DNA of 64,000 nt from Aedes albopictus (GCF_035046485.1 NC_085138.1:295620515-295684514), one strand, 5' to 3'; positions 12,851-24,744 are shown, numbered from the stretch's first letter. Translations and numbers: made by a program. Notes: a model not told the origin generated them from the letters alone.

Positions 12851-13245
12851 GTCGGCAACACTATAAAGGTGTTCCCAGCTCGCGTGTGTTGCCGCAGCTC
12901 TGGTAGATGGTACGATTACCTCTAAACGTTCGCACCATGGATCTTGTCCAACACATCTCCTGCAGCGCTACGATGCCGAAACCGCGGTCCTTCAGTAGAT
13001 CGGCGAGTATGAGGGTGCTCCCAATGAAGTTGAGAGATCGGCAGTTCTACGTACCGAGTTTCCAATTGCAAGTCCTTTTTGTTCGCTTGGGTCGTTGCCG
13101 TTGGTCTCGGTTCGTATTATTCTGTTGCTGATTTTCCGTTACAATGTTTTATTACGACGTAGATCAGCCGCCCCTAACATGGGGGTCAGACGCTGTTGTG
13201 AGCCGCTCCTCCTGGAGAACAGACGCTCGGATTTGCCGAAGCAAA

Positions 13246-13258
13246 CCCCCCCCCCCCC
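13246..13258 (+). repeat. Poly-C tract
   Basis: A run of about 12-13 C residues lies in the 5' part of the RTE element. Confidence 0.8.
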
Positions 13259-13434
13259 TTTCCTGTCTGCCTACGACCAAAAATTCCCATCAGGGTTGGT
13301 TACCCGATCTTCCCTAAGGTTGCTCATAGTTTCCAGCCGGTACCGCGAGGAGGTAGAGATAGGAGTTGCTGGGCAGAGGCTAGTTGATCACAATGGGATC
13401 TGAATTACGCAGAATACCCAGCCTTTACCGTGCC

Positions 13435-13449
13435 AGGGTAAACTAGAAC
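13435..13449. repeat. TSD of RTE LINE, right copy
   Basis: This is the exact second copy of AGGGTAAACTAGAAC (first copy 10080-10094). Confidence 0.92.
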
Positions 13450-14589
13450 TTAATCTTGAATAGTACAGAAGAACAACTGGATTTTGATTCCTATTGGGTA
13501 GCCGGCATGCACGGTATAATCAAATCCCCCTCGAGAGGAACGGACAAGTTGAATTAAAGATCGTAAAAAAAACTTATCTCCCGTTTGCCTGGGCTCCACC
13601 CGTCCGATTCATATCGATAACTTCGGAGACCACCACTTCCACCACCTCCATCGCAGTTTGATAAGGCTGCTGACGACATTTGTCGGCCATATTTCCCTTC
13701 GACATCAAAGGCAACCAGTTGACGTCGTCGTCGTCGTCGTCGCCATCATTCCGACCTTCCGACGGTGGTGGTTTGGCAGGCACCTGGGTTGGCGCGCGTG
13801 GGTCTTTGTTTTTGTCCAGGAAAAGGGTTCACCCGGCGGTCCCTGTGTGGACCGACAAAACAAAAAAGGGCAGATAATTTTATGGGTCAATCAACGGGGA
13901 TTGTTATTGAGCGATGAGCGCTGCTGCCTGCCTTTTCGACTTTTTTCTTCCCGCAGTGGAAGCCAAACGCCCCGCAGAACTGCAGCAATGTCCGGGTTGG
14001 GAAAGTTCGCCGTTTTTTCCCAGTCTCTGAATGAGGCTTTGGCTTTGATGTGCACGGTTTTAGTGCCTTTGGTTGGCCGGAAATATAATCACTCATAATG
14101 TCGATGTTATCGCCGCTCGGGACCGACCAGCAACCGTTTTCCCTGGGCAGGCAAATTTGTAAGTCTTCCTGGGAAAAACTGCTGCCGTGGGAGTTATGCT
14201 CGTCAGCGTTCTTGGCTGGGAAAGGGGTTCTTGTTGCTTTTCGAGTTAAGGTTTAGGAATTTTCTTATACCTACTGCTGTCGTCAATATGGTTTCGGATG
14301 GGAAAAAATGTATTCTGTAAGGCTTTGTTGCATTATTTGCAAATGCCCATCAGTTTGGCACGGGCTTGATAAGAATAAAGAAACATTTTTCGAGGATCCT
14401 TTGTGGGAAGGATTGTGTTTGAGGTTATAGCTTTGTGCCTTCTTGTTCCGTTAATGGTTATGATGACCGTCAAATGCTCATCTTAACAGTTGTTGAGCTA
14501 CCCACCAACATCTCTACATTGTTAGCCAAGGGTCGAAGTATTACCGGTGTCAACACCGAAGCATCATCATTGCAGTCCACCGAACGGGG
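13450..14589. other. Unassigned sequence with a short CGT repeat
   Basis: No transposon protein or tRNA-like head was seen. A short (GTC)n run lies at about 13722-13742. Several open frames of 60-150 codons overlap here without domain features and are not called as genes. This may be ordinary intergenic DNA. Confidence 0.5.
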
Positions 14590-15690
14590 TAACCCCAATT
14601 CATGGTGTCAAATGACCCGTGCCGAGCAATGAGTGATCGAAGGGGTGAAAAAGATGCTCGATCATTAACGGAGCATGTGGGGTACCTGGACACCCCCACA
14701 GTATTTCGTCCCTTGCCGCGTTAATGCAGGGCACTGGCGTGTTGGACCTCTTTTCCCGTACAACTCGTGCTATTAAGCATGAAAAGTTCAAATCAAAATC
14801 AAAATCGAGTAGGTGGTAGTGGAAGTGACGAGGCTAACTCCTTCGCAAGAAGTGGGTTGGCGTGGTCTCCGGTAAGGAGAAGCGAGGTGGTAGGAGCGGG
14901 ATGCTGCGTAGTGCGCACGCAGCTCCAGCGTGGGAACTCCGATCCATTCTCCGGCAAGCCAGCCGGTGGAGATACTGGATGGACCAGACCGAGCGTAGCT
15001 GTTGAGGGCCATCAACCAAAAGAGAGAAGGAATCCCCGCGATCGAGGTGGCTGAGCAGCAGCTTTGCAAGATCATAGACTTTGCGTCCACGAAGTCTAAC
15101 ATAAGTAAGGACCTGAAAACGGCCCTGTTGCGACTTCGTAAGTCGCTGGACGATGCCAAGCAGGATCACGTGAGACTCGTGAAGACTGTAGCAGTGGTGG
15201 AACCGGTGAAAGTAAAGTTTACGTTAAGTTAAGACGGAGGCCTTCACTTTCGCAGGAAGTCCAAAAGGTGTGGCGGATGCGACTGTTCGTGATAGGCACA
15301 CGCAGAAGCGGGTGAGGCAGCCGTCAGGTGAGGAGTTGTCAGGTGGTGCCTGAGAGGATATTAACCCCGAAGGACGGCAGCGATACCGGCAAGTCGAACC
15401 CCAGCCTGGTGTCCCGGAAAGCTGGGAAGGATGGGCCTGAAAAGGCTGACTCGTCTCAGAAGGATGGGAACAGGGGGTTGTGACTGTTGTTAGGACCTCC
15501 GCAACCACAGAGTAGGGTGACCAAGGTGAGGACCCCCCTTGGACGAAGGTTGAGCGGAAGAGAAAAAAGAAAAAGCCGCAGATCGAGGAAGTCAGGGACG
15601 CCAAACCAAGAAGGCGTAAAAGAGTAGGTGCCAAGCGCGAGAAAGGCAACACGCTCGTCACCAAGACCGAACAGTCTGAGTCTCGCGCTT
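14590..15690 (+). mobile_element. 5' fragment of a LINE with ORF1 (R1/Loner-like?)
   Basis: This moderately GC-rich segment has a leader and then a gag-like ORF1 from an ATG at 14779 (MKSSNQNQNRVGG). Pieces continue in shifted frames: 15002-15232 has IIDFASTKSNISKDLKTALLR, a helical stretch typical of R1-type ORF1, and about 15540-15690 has a lysine/arginine-rich block (VERKRKKKKP). Frameshifts separate the pieces. No reverse transcriptase follows, because the sequence gives way abruptly to a MITE at 15691. The clade is inferred from ORF1 style only. Confidence 0.5.
14779..15690 (+). pseudogene. LINE ORF1 (gag-like), frameshifted
   Basis: The gag-like RNA-binding protein of a non-LTR element can be followed through at least two frame changes. 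Visible parts are a serine/asparagine-rich N-terminus, a helical middle region with leucines and basic residues (SLDDAKQDHVRLVKT) and a very basic segment near the 3' end. The zinc-knuckle region expected at the C-terminus of this class is absent, consistent with 3' truncation. It has no predicted activity. Confidence 0.45.
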
Positions 15691-15911
15691 AGTATCATAG
15701 GGGCGTAACTACAATGATCGATTTCTCTTTATCGATTTTCTCTTCGGTTAATAACTTGACCAGCAAACCATTCTCGGTTGTTTTTGTTGTTTTAGAAGCT
15801 AGTCCTAGTCTCATTTTCCGAAACACATCGAGAGATCATCCGAATATTGGTCGTATTTCCCGGAATAATCAGAAGAGAAATCGATCATTGTAGATACGCC
15901 TGTATGATACT
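15691..15911. mobile_element. 221-bp MITE with ~39-bp TIRs
   Basis: The left end begins AGTATCATAGGGGCGTAACT. The right end, read on the opposite strand, begins AGTATCATACAGGCGTATCT. The two arms agree at about 36 of 39 positions (to TTTCTCTT). Its right end abuts the proposed BEL LTR directly. A lone related end (TAGTATCATAAAGGCGTA) occurs at about 36174-36191. No protein is encoded. Confidence 0.8.
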
Positions 15912-16493
15912 TGTTACGATGCGGATCCCCACCACTGTGTCATTATGACCGATGAGGCAATTACTTGTGGTCCATCAGCAAACCACGCCACCGATAGCCG
16001 CACACTACGATGCGGCGAACACAATGACCACCAAATGACCAGACGTCAACAAACTAGGAAATAAGAACACAATAGAAATCTAAAAATCCAAAGTGAGATT
16101 GTGACATACTTTTCGGTACCTTTTATTTCTAATATTTAAAATAACTATTCTTCAACTGTTAAATTCATTTCTCTTCTTAGTTTAAGTAACGCAACATCAT
16201 TTCATCAGTTAGATCAGTGCGGATCAGTGCTAACTGGTTTAAATCTTCCTAAAATTAAAGTAATTATTTACGTGCACAGGTAAACAAACATGTGAGAATG
16301 AATTGCCTTATAGTAATTGAATTGATCTTAAATCTAGGTTTACGTGCAACTAAAACTACTTTTCTTAATAATACTCTTCGTACAACGAAGACAAAACCCA
16401 GTAATTAAAATCGACCGTGAGTATGTAAAATTATGATATAAAACCTCAAATCTAACCTTAAGGCTACCCTTTACACGCAGATCAAACCCAACA
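15912..16493 (+). repeat. Probable 5' LTR of BEL/Pao element
   Basis: The segment starts TGTTACG and ends CCCAACA, the expected TG...CA termini, and lies just upstream of a BEL gag-pol frame. Its length of 582 bp is ordinary for this family. The following GTGACGGTCG may be the start of the primer-binding site, but I cannot assign a tRNA. No second LTR is visible after the gap, so the boundaries rest on termini and position alone. Confidence 0.55.
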
Positions 16494-16709
16494 GTGACGG
16501 TCGAAAAAACATTATACTGTATTTTGAATTACATTGCCAAGGTTCACCAAAAATTGTAAGATGTAACGTAGAGAAGTGTGAACAAATTATTAAATATAAA
16601 TTATTTTCAGCTTAAAGCTTACCAAACGCAAAATAGCTGGTTTGCTTCCGAGATTTTGGAGAAATCATCCGTACATTTCTTTAAGAATTTTTGTACGTGG
16701 ATAGGCGCA

Positions 16710-19700
16710 ATGGATGGAGGTCACGGTAAGACGGTGTCCAACTGCAAAACCTGCAACCGTCCTGACTCGGCGGATTCCCAGATGGTTGCCTGCGACAAGT
16801 GCCAGTTGTGGGAACACTTCACGTGTGCGGGCGTTGATGAAACCGTCAAGGATCGGCAGTATGTATGCAATGATTGCATAGCCAAGGTGAGTGCCGATAA
16901 ATCTAAGCGCGGGAAACAGCTGAAAGCTGACAATCGGTCCGCCAAATCCGGTGGAAGATCAGCTTCGAGGAAAGGCTCGAAGATTGCTTCGATCCCTGCG
17001 AGCCAAACTTCCAGTGCTCGGGCAGCCGCCCTGGAGGCCCAAATGAAGGTCATCGAGGAAGAGAAGGAGATGAAGGAACAGGAGCTGAAGGAGCAGGAAG
17101 AGCTGAAGAGAATGGAACTGGAAGAAGAACAGCGTCAGATCGAGGAGAAGAAGCAACTGATAGAGGAAGAACGACGTCTCCGCCAGCGAAAGCTGGACGA
17201 ACAACGGGCGTTGCTGGCGAAACAGCAATTGATTCGGAGGGAATCGGTCGAGAAGAAGAATGAGCTAATCAAGCGGATGTCGGAGGCCGGAAGCGGATGC
17301 GGCAGCAGTACGAGCTCACTTCCAGATTCACGAGAGAAGGTGAAGAGTTGGCTAGCAGGTCAACATACCCATGGAAGATCTTTGGGAAAGATGGTGGAGG
17401 AACAAAAAGCTAATAGAGGCCTTCACCCGACAGTTTCTCAAGACCCGTTGGCATACCAGCTACCAACATCGCAATCCAGGATTGCACAAATCACCTCGCA
17501 AATGGCCCGTGGTATGCAGGTGGGAAGCTTGTCCCAAACGCTACAGCAAGCTCGGTCAGAAATTGTCGTGCAACCGTTCCAACGATACGTAGCGAACTCC
17601 CAGCCTCACATACAACCGATGCTGCGTACTAATCAGGCTGTGCACCGCCAACTTTCCGCGCAGCTGTGTTATCCATACGTACAGCAGCAACTACGCCATC
17701 CGCACAGCGGCGGCCTTGTCAACCAGGATGCGGCCCATAGTACAGCGCTTGAACAGCAACATGGTGTATATGATCGGTCAGAAGCGACACCGCTCTCGGT
17801 AGTCATTGAGCAGCCATCTCAGCGATACGCAGGGATTCCCGGGTCAAGTTATCCAGTGTATCCTCCACAGAACGTTGGTTTTTCGAATCCACAGGTGAAT
17901 CGGCTGTCCCATCGATACCAACAGGAGATCGTGCCTCCGCAAGATCCAGTTCAGCAGCCAGCTATGGCTGAACAATCCGTCGTTCTTCAGTCGCAACAGC
18001 TTGCAGCGCGGCAGGTAGTTGGGAAACAGTTGCCCAGATTCGATGGCAACCCAATTGACTGGCCTATATTCATCAGTAGCTATGAACAGTCGACCGCTGC
18101 GTGCGGCTACACAAACGCTGAAAACCTGATTAGGCTTCAGCAGTGCCTGACTGGACACGCGAAAGAGTCGGTCTGCAGCAAACTTCTGCTGCCAGAGAGC
18201 GTGCCTCACGCTATCGAGACACTGCGTATACGTTACGGTAGACCAGAGCTGCTACTCAAATCACTCCTCGAAAAGGTTCGTCGTACACCAGGTCCAAGAC
18301 AAGACAAATTGGAAACGGTTATCGAGTTCGGTTTGGCAGTTGGCAATTTTGTCGATCATCTTCGGGCGGCGCAGTTACAGCAACATCTCACGAACCCCAT
18401 GATGATGCAGGAGTTGGTAGATAAGCTCCCAGGCTCGATGAAAATGGAGTGGGCTTCCTTCAAGGGCCAACAACCGTTGGCAGACTTAGAGACCTTTGGG
18501 CGCTTCATGGAAAAGCAAGTCAACGCAGCGAGTGCGGTGAGCTTCGAGCTTCCAGTCCACGAGAAAACGTATAAGCACGAAAAGCAGAAAGGAAGGGAGA
18601 GTGCCGGGATCCATGCACATTCGCAAAGCGATAGTCCAATCAATAAACCGAATTCGTCAGGACAACCTCGGAAGCCGACTAAAATCTGTGGTGTCTGTAC
18701 TCGCGAAGGTCACAGGGCGGCGGATTGCTCTCAGTTTAAAGAGCTGAACGTCGACGAGCGGTGGAAGACTATTCAGAAGAAGGGCTTATGCAGAACATGT
18801 CTGAACAGCCACGGCAAATGGCCTTGCAAGTCATGGCAAGGCTGTGCGGTAGATGGGTGCCGACTGAAGCACCATACTCTTCTTCACTCTCCTTCATCGA
18901 CACACCATGTCAATTATTCTTCTACCCATACACCTTCACCGAAAGCCTTGTTCCGCATACTGCCTGTCATCCTATACAACGAAGGCAGAAGCGTGTCGGT
19001 ATTCGCTTTCATCGACGAAGGTTCGGAAATCACCCTGCTGGAAGACAACGTTGCGAAGCAGCTGGGTGTAAAAGGTCCCGTGAAAGCTTTAACTCTCCAG
19101 TGGACAGGTAACGTTAAGCGGAATGAGTCCAGGTCCCAGGAGGTGAACTTGGGAATATCAGGGAAGTGTGGTTCTGAGAAGTTCGATCTTCGTCAAGCCA
19201 GGACAGTCAGCTGTCTATTTCTGCCCAGTCAGCAGCTCAACTACGGAGAATTGTCTCAGCGTTTCCCACACCTCCGCGGTCTCCCAATGGAGAGTTATGA
19301 AAATGTTCAGCCGAAGCTTCTGATCGGCTTGGATAACCTTCGTCTAGGCGCTCCACTGAAACTTCGTGAGGGTGGACCGAAAGATCCAATTGCTGCAAAG
19401 TGTCGCCTAGGGTGGACCGTTTATGGGTGTGCTGGTGACAGAGGAGAAAACGCAGCTTTGGTTAATTTTCACACCGTGGAAGCTGCGGATACGGATCACC
19501 TATTGAACGAGCAGTTGCGAGATTTTTTCACCTTGGAGAATGACGGCCTCTTCAATCGCAACGAAACCCTAGAGTCGGAGGAAGATAAACGAGCGAGGAT
19601 GATTCTCGAACAGACGACTCGACGCATTGGTGACCGTTTCGAGACGGGACTTCTATGGCGAACAGATAATCCAGAATTCCCTGACAGCTACCCGATGGCG

Positions 19701-22085
19701 ACTAGACGATTGGTGGGATTGGAAAGGAAATTTTCCAAACAGCCGGAGCTCGGAGATCGAGTACGTGAACAGATTCATGACTACGAGCGTAAAGGCTACG
19801 CGCACAGGGCGACTCAAGCGGAGCTGGACTCAGTGGATCGCAGCCGATTGTGGTTCCTGCCGTTAGGAGTAGTTCAACATCCCAGAAAGCAGAAAGTTCG
19901 GTTGATTTGGGATGCCAAAGCTACAGTGGGATCTGTCTCCTTCAATTCTAAACTCCTAAAGGGTCCTGACCTGCTGACACCATTGCTCGCCGTACTCAGC
20001 TCCTTTCGCCAATTCCCGGTAGCCGTGTGTGGTGATATACGGGAAATGTTCCACCAGATTAAAATCAGGGAACAAGACCGTCTCTCTCAGTGCTTTCTGT
20101 GGCGTGACACTCCGTCAGAAGATATCAAAATATACGTGATGGATGTTGCGACGTTTGGGTCTACATGTTCGCCCGTATCAGCCCAATTTGTAAAAAACCT
20201 AAACGCCGCAGAGTTTTCCGAGCAATATCCACGAGCTGCGGTCGCCATCACCAAGCACCACTATGTAGACGACTACCTGGACAGCTTCCAGACAGTCCAG
20301 GAAGCTACAGAAGTCGTGAATGAGGTGAAACTCGTTCATTCAAAGGGAGGATTCGAGCTTCGTAATTTCCTGTCCAACTCTGGGGAAGTTCTGCAAGGTA
20401 TCGGAGAAAAATCAGGAGATCCAATGAAGGAATTGGCCTTGGAGAGGGCTGAAAACACGGAATCGGTTTTGGGGATGAAATGGATGCCCAGTGTAGACTG
20501 CTTCACGTACACCGTCAACCTTCGTGAAGATCTCCAATGGCTTCTCAAACACAACCACGTTCCCACGAAACGAGAAATACTTCGGGTCGTTATGAGCCTC
20601 TTTGACCCGCTAGGCCTGGTCTCTTTCTTCCTCATTCAAGGAAAGGTCCTCATCCAAGGAATTTGGGCCTCTGGAACAGGTTGGGACGAACCGATCAACG
20701 AAAACCACATTCGACAATGGCGCCAATGGGTGGATTGTTTCGATCAGTTGAACACATTAAGGATTCCACGGTGCTACTTCCCCACCATTTATTCCAGCAA
20801 TGACAATCGATTAGAGGTCCACGTATTCGTTGACGCTAGTGAAACAGCATACTGCTGCGTCGTTTACTTCCGACTAGTTAGTGAAAGTGGTGTACAAGTA
20901 GCTCTGGTTGGATCGAAAAGTAGAGTGGCGCCCCTAAAGACTCTTTCCATTCCCCGATTAGAGTTGAAGGCTGCTGTTCTCGGTGCTCAATACCTTCAAT
21001 CTGTTCTGAGCAATCATGAACTTCCGGTGTCTAAACGCTATCTGTGGACCGATTCCACAACCGTACTAGCGTGGATTCTATCAGACCACCGCCGGTTCCA
21101 GAAGTTTGTTGCGGTTCGAGTGGGCGAAATTTTGACACTGAGTGATCCTCAAGACTGGAGATGGGTCCCGACAAAAGCCAATGTAGCAGATATGGCCACC
21201 AAGTGGGGAAAAGGTCCTGTATTTCAAGCACAAAATCCGTGGTTTCGTGGTCCATCTTTCCTTTATCAAAGTGAAGAACATTGGCCGGAACGTCGTCAAG
21301 ATATTTCGACCCAGGAAGAACTTCGGCCAGTTCATGCGCACTGGTCAGCAGTCCCACTGATTGAAGCCACAAGATTCTGCCGGTATGAGAGGATGCAGCG
21401 GGCAATGGCGTATGCTTTACGTTTCGTAGACAATCTTCGTCATAAACGGAGCGGTTCAGCACTACAGCTAGGCGTTCTCAACCAAACTGAATTGAAGCGT
21501 GCAGAGGAAGCGTTGTGGAAAGTAGCTCAAGCGGACTGCTTTCCTGAAGAAATAACGGTCCTGTCTCCGACGCAAGGATCACCGGATACGCGGCACGCTT
21601 GCGTGTCCAAATCAAGCCCGATTTTCAAAGTATGGCCGTATCTGGACGACCAAGGGATCCTCCGGATGCGGGGCCGTATTGGCGCAGCAACATTCGCACC
21701 AGTCGAAGCCAGATTCCCTGCTGTTTTGCCCCGGCATCATCGCATTACCAAACTTATAACGGACTACTATCATCGCCGCTTTCGCCATGCAAACAGGGAA
21801 ACTGTCGTCAACGAAATGCGGCAACGATTTGAAGTGGCAAAGCTACGAAGTCTCGTCGAAAAGGTTTCAAGGGAATGTGCCCTTTGTCGCGTGAAGAAAA
21901 GTCGTCCACAACCTCCAGCAATGGCTCCACTTCCACCGGCTCGACTGCAAGCTTTCGTCCGACCATTTACATTCGTTGGAGTAGATTATTTCGGGCCGGT
22001 TTTCGTCAGAGTTGGAAGGAGCCAAGTTAAACGTTGGGTGGCAGTATTTACCTGCCTGACAGTGCGCGCGGTGCATATCGAAGTA
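16710..22085 (+). CDS. BEL/Pao gag-pol polyprotein with N-terminal PHD finger (cut by gap)
   Basis: A single frame runs open from upstream (16578) to the N gap. I choose the ATG at 16710 because the PHD finger follows at once and the context is gcaATGG; a possible splice acceptor (TTTTCAG) near 16610 fits a leader intron. Domains in order, numbered from this ATG: C4HC3 PHD finger (about 12-56); glutamate/lysine-rich coiled coil (about 110-195); glutamine-rich linker; DUF1759 gag (about 440-600); cysteine/histidine zinc-binding region (CGVCTREGHRAADC, about 655-730); aspartic protease with FIDEGSEITLL (about 767); reverse transcriptase with YVDDYLDS (about 1184); RNase H with FVDASETAYC (about 1370); and integrase with an HH-CC zinc domain (about 1675) and the first catalytic D in GVDYFGP (about 1757). 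The second D and E would lie in the gap. It packages, copies and integrates the element's RNA. No stop or frameshift precedes the gap, so it may be a young copy. Confidence 0.9.
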
Positions 22086-22585
22086 NNNNNNNNNNNNNNN
22101 NNNNNNNNNNNNNNNNNNNNNNNNNNNNNNNNNNNNNNNNNNNNNNNNNNNNNNNNNNNNNNNNNNNNNNNNNNNNNNNNNNNNNNNNNNNNNNNNNNNN
22201 NNNNNNNNNNNNNNNNNNNNNNNNNNNNNNNNNNNNNNNNNNNNNNNNNNNNNNNNNNNNNNNNNNNNNNNNNNNNNNNNNNNNNNNNNNNNNNNNNNNN
22301 NNNNNNNNNNNNNNNNNNNNNNNNNNNNNNNNNNNNNNNNNNNNNNNNNNNNNNNNNNNNNNNNNNNNNNNNNNNNNNNNNNNNNNNNNNNNNNNNNNNN
22401 NNNNNNNNNNNNNNNNNNNNNNNNNNNNNNNNNNNNNNNNNNNNNNNNNNNNNNNNNNNNNNNNNNNNNNNNNNNNNNNNNNNNNNNNNNNNNNNNNNNN
22501 NNNNNNNNNNNNNNNNNNNNNNNNNNNNNNNNNNNNNNNNNNNNNNNNNNNNNNNNNNNNNNNNNNNNNNNNNNNNNNNNNNNNN
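22086..22585. other. Assembly gap (500 N)
   Basis: Exactly 500 N residues, probably a placeholder of unknown true length. It removes the integrase C-terminus and possibly the 3' LTR of the BEL element. Confidence 0.99.
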
Positions 22586-24040
22586 TATTACCGAATCAAA
22601 GGTGTAGGAGACGGATGGTAGTTAATGGGTTGATTCCATATAATCAGCGTGCAATCGCTTAAGTTGCGTACGCTTCAAATTAGACAATCTTTCCATATGT
22701 GGAAAATCATCGTTTTCCACGCGTTTCATTCGAATATTCTTTGCATTCTTGGGCTTGTCCGGTTCAGTTTTACGTCTAGTTTGCTTGCATCTGACGGAAC
22801 TTAATCTATATGATGAGATAGCGTCAGGGCGTTTTGCCCCGGGTTGCGTATTACCCCAGGTTACCCCAAACTCCTTTGCTAAACATCCGAATTAGAGTTG
22901 TTTGGTGTGAATGTGTCAAAAGGAAGAATAAAGAACAAAGACTAGTTAGTGTTACCGCAGAGTGTTACCCACATGATGCACTAATCGTTTACACTAATAA
23001 TTCCAGAATCTATACGTCTTCATCACGCGCATCAACGCCCATCAGCACCATTGTTGTTGTTGTTGTTATTCTCGGCGACAATCATCATTTTGGATAAACG
23101 TTTCGCTGCAAAATTGTGGGAGTTGACAAATCGTGAGAATGTGATTCTCGTAAGCATTTTAGCGGCGATTGCGATTGGATATTGATTGATAGAGTCCCGC
23201 GAGGGGTGGTCAAACGGACTCAATCCGATTGTGTGCGGTGTGGTGGTGATTGCGTAATTGCTTGGCTATGATTGTTGGTTTCGCTTCGTCGCAACTCCTG
23301 TCCGTCGAGGTGTTTATTTTTGCTGCGATGCAGTCGCACTGTGTTGAGTGCAAATAGAGGCCCCTTTAAGTGATAATTAATATAACGTGATTAAACAGAT
23401 CAAGCGTGGAATACTACATAATTAAAATGCTATCCCTGCCCAAAGCCCATTACGGGAAACATTTGTTGTGCATATTATGGTTGTTTGTTGATATGATAAA
23501 AACCATCGAATAACTTTTCATGTGCCACCGTCAGAATTTGGACGAAAAAAAAAACAATGAATTAACAGCACAGGTCCGCAGCAATTCGATCGATTCGAGA
23601 GCAAATAAATACATTTTTTCCACAGTCATCATCACCATTAACATCATTATCATTATTACCATTATGCTAATTTCATTGGCAAATTTTGTGCACCATTTAG
23701 CAATGATTATTTAAAACAGGCGCGTTGTTGTCGATCGTAAAAATTCTTCCGAAGCACCATCATTCCCCGGCCGGACACATTGATCTGCTTACTGCTTCCC
23801 GTTGCTGCCGTATCGTCGGAGTTCGCCGGGGTTCCATTATTCCGGTGGAAGTATCCGCATTGGCAGTGATAAATTCACCGACATTTATGGATTGGCTCAC
23901 TCGCAAACAGAACATCAGGTCTCTTTTTTACGACCGTAATGAAATGTTTGCACTTCAATCGTCATCGTCATCATCAACAAGTAACGGGTATCATCGGGTG
24001 AGGATGAGCAACTTTTGTTTGCATAGGTATGCGCCATACA
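22586..24040. other. Unassigned AT-rich sequence
   Basis: I see no continuation of the BEL integrase and no match to the 5' LTR. A (TTG)n run lies at about 23050-23070 and ATT/CAT triplet runs at about 23625-23665. No transposon domain or convincing coding region was recognised. Confidence 0.5.
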
Positions 24041-24047
24041 AATAAAG

Positions 24048-24083
24048 TATAAAGAGCATATAAAAGCATATGCAGAGTCAGTC
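24048..24083 (+). promoter_or_regulatory. Candidate TATA/initiator core promoter
   Basis: TATAAAG at 24048 precedes TCAGTC at 24078-24083. TCAGTC fits the arthropod initiator TCAKTY, and the start A at 24080 would lie 32 bases after the first T of the TATA motif, the usual spacing. A second TATAAAAG at 24059 is too close. This rests on sequence alone, and such motifs are common in AT-rich DNA. Confidence 0.35.
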
Positions 24084-24122
24084 ATCAAGTGCGTTGAGGT
24101 TAACTGCAGCCGAGTGCACGGC

Positions 24123-24142
24123 ATGAAAATGTTCAATCTAGG
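24123..24142 (+). CDS. Possible short first coding exon
   Basis: ATGAAAATGTTCAATCTAGG begins 43 bases after the candidate start site and is followed by GTATTGG, an acceptable splice donor. A short 5' leader plus a tiny first exon starting MKMFNL is a layout seen in insect secreted and cuticle protein genes. No second exon was recognised downstream, where transposon fragments begin, so this could equally be chance. Confidence 0.2.
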
Positions 24143-24343
24143 GTATTGGTTCCCTTATTAAGCATGTGGCTCCCATTTTCATCCTACGAAAAAAAAAAAG
24201 GATTGAAGCGCTGTTTGTTTTGTTTCTTATTTTTGCATTTTTTGTTAGAAGTGAGCACCCATGAAAACAAAAAGAACGGAATCAATCGGTGCCGTAATCG
24301 CTTGTTTTCGAATAGGATGAAAATGGGAGCGTGAGATTACTGA

Positions 24344-24740
24344 TGGCACACATCCCCTATATTGACATATTTTTCAAGAGTACTCTGATTTAAATGGTTA
24401 CGAGGAATTTTAAAAGACGATATTTTTGACACATTCAAATAATGAGTAATCAATAGAATCAGGGTTTTATCGAAGACCACATTATTATGATAAAGTATTC
24501 TTCGGTTTTATTCTTTGTTTAGAAGGTTTCAAAGGAATTCAAGTCAAACTTTTTGAAAGAATCCTGGGGGAATCTCCAAAATAAATCCAAAATAAGTAGG
24601 TTTAGTTTTGAGAAATGAATAACAAAAAAATATACACCAATCAACCACAAGTATTGAGTATTCATTAAATTATTAGGTGGATTATTTGTAATACAAAAAA
24701 TGCAAAGTGTCAGCGTTAAATTGAAGGTCCCTTGCGTTCA
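24344..24740. other. No recognised feature
   Basis: AT-rich sequence with scattered GAATTC-like words near 24535-24580. Nothing else is supported. Confidence 0.5.
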
Positions 24741-24744
24741 CTTT

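Larger units (their letters stand above)
10095..13434 (-). mobile_element. RTE-type non-LTR retrotransposon, defective
   Basis: A 3,340-bp LINE lies on the minus strand and is bounded by a 15-bp TSD. Its 3' end (left side) is a short ATGT-type repeat, as is usual for RTE elements, which end in short tandem repeats rather than poly(A). It encodes an apurinic-type endonuclease followed by reverse transcriptase. The endonuclease resembles the CFDP2-like RTE class, and JAM1 of Aedes is a plausible relative, although the exact family cannot be settled here. Frame breaks and stops make it non-autonomous. A 96-bp MITE lies within the endonuclease at 12577-12672. A fragment of the same family occurs at about 36195-37345. 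Confidence 0.9.

Noticed and set aside
13658..14098. 146-codon open frame as a host gene
   Set aside because: It overlaps several other frames on both strands, runs through a CGT repeat, and shows no domain or start context.
16721..21824. Minus-strand open frames within the BEL element
   Set aside because: They are shadows of the gag-pol frame, with no domain of their own.
22034..22621. Open frames continuing across the first N gap
   Set aside because: The gap is a fixed 500-N placeholder, so frame continuity across it has no meaning.
22586..23000. 3' LTR of the BEL element after the gap
   Set aside because: I found no match to the TGTTACG-starting 5' LTR or its CCCAACA end. It may lie in the gap.
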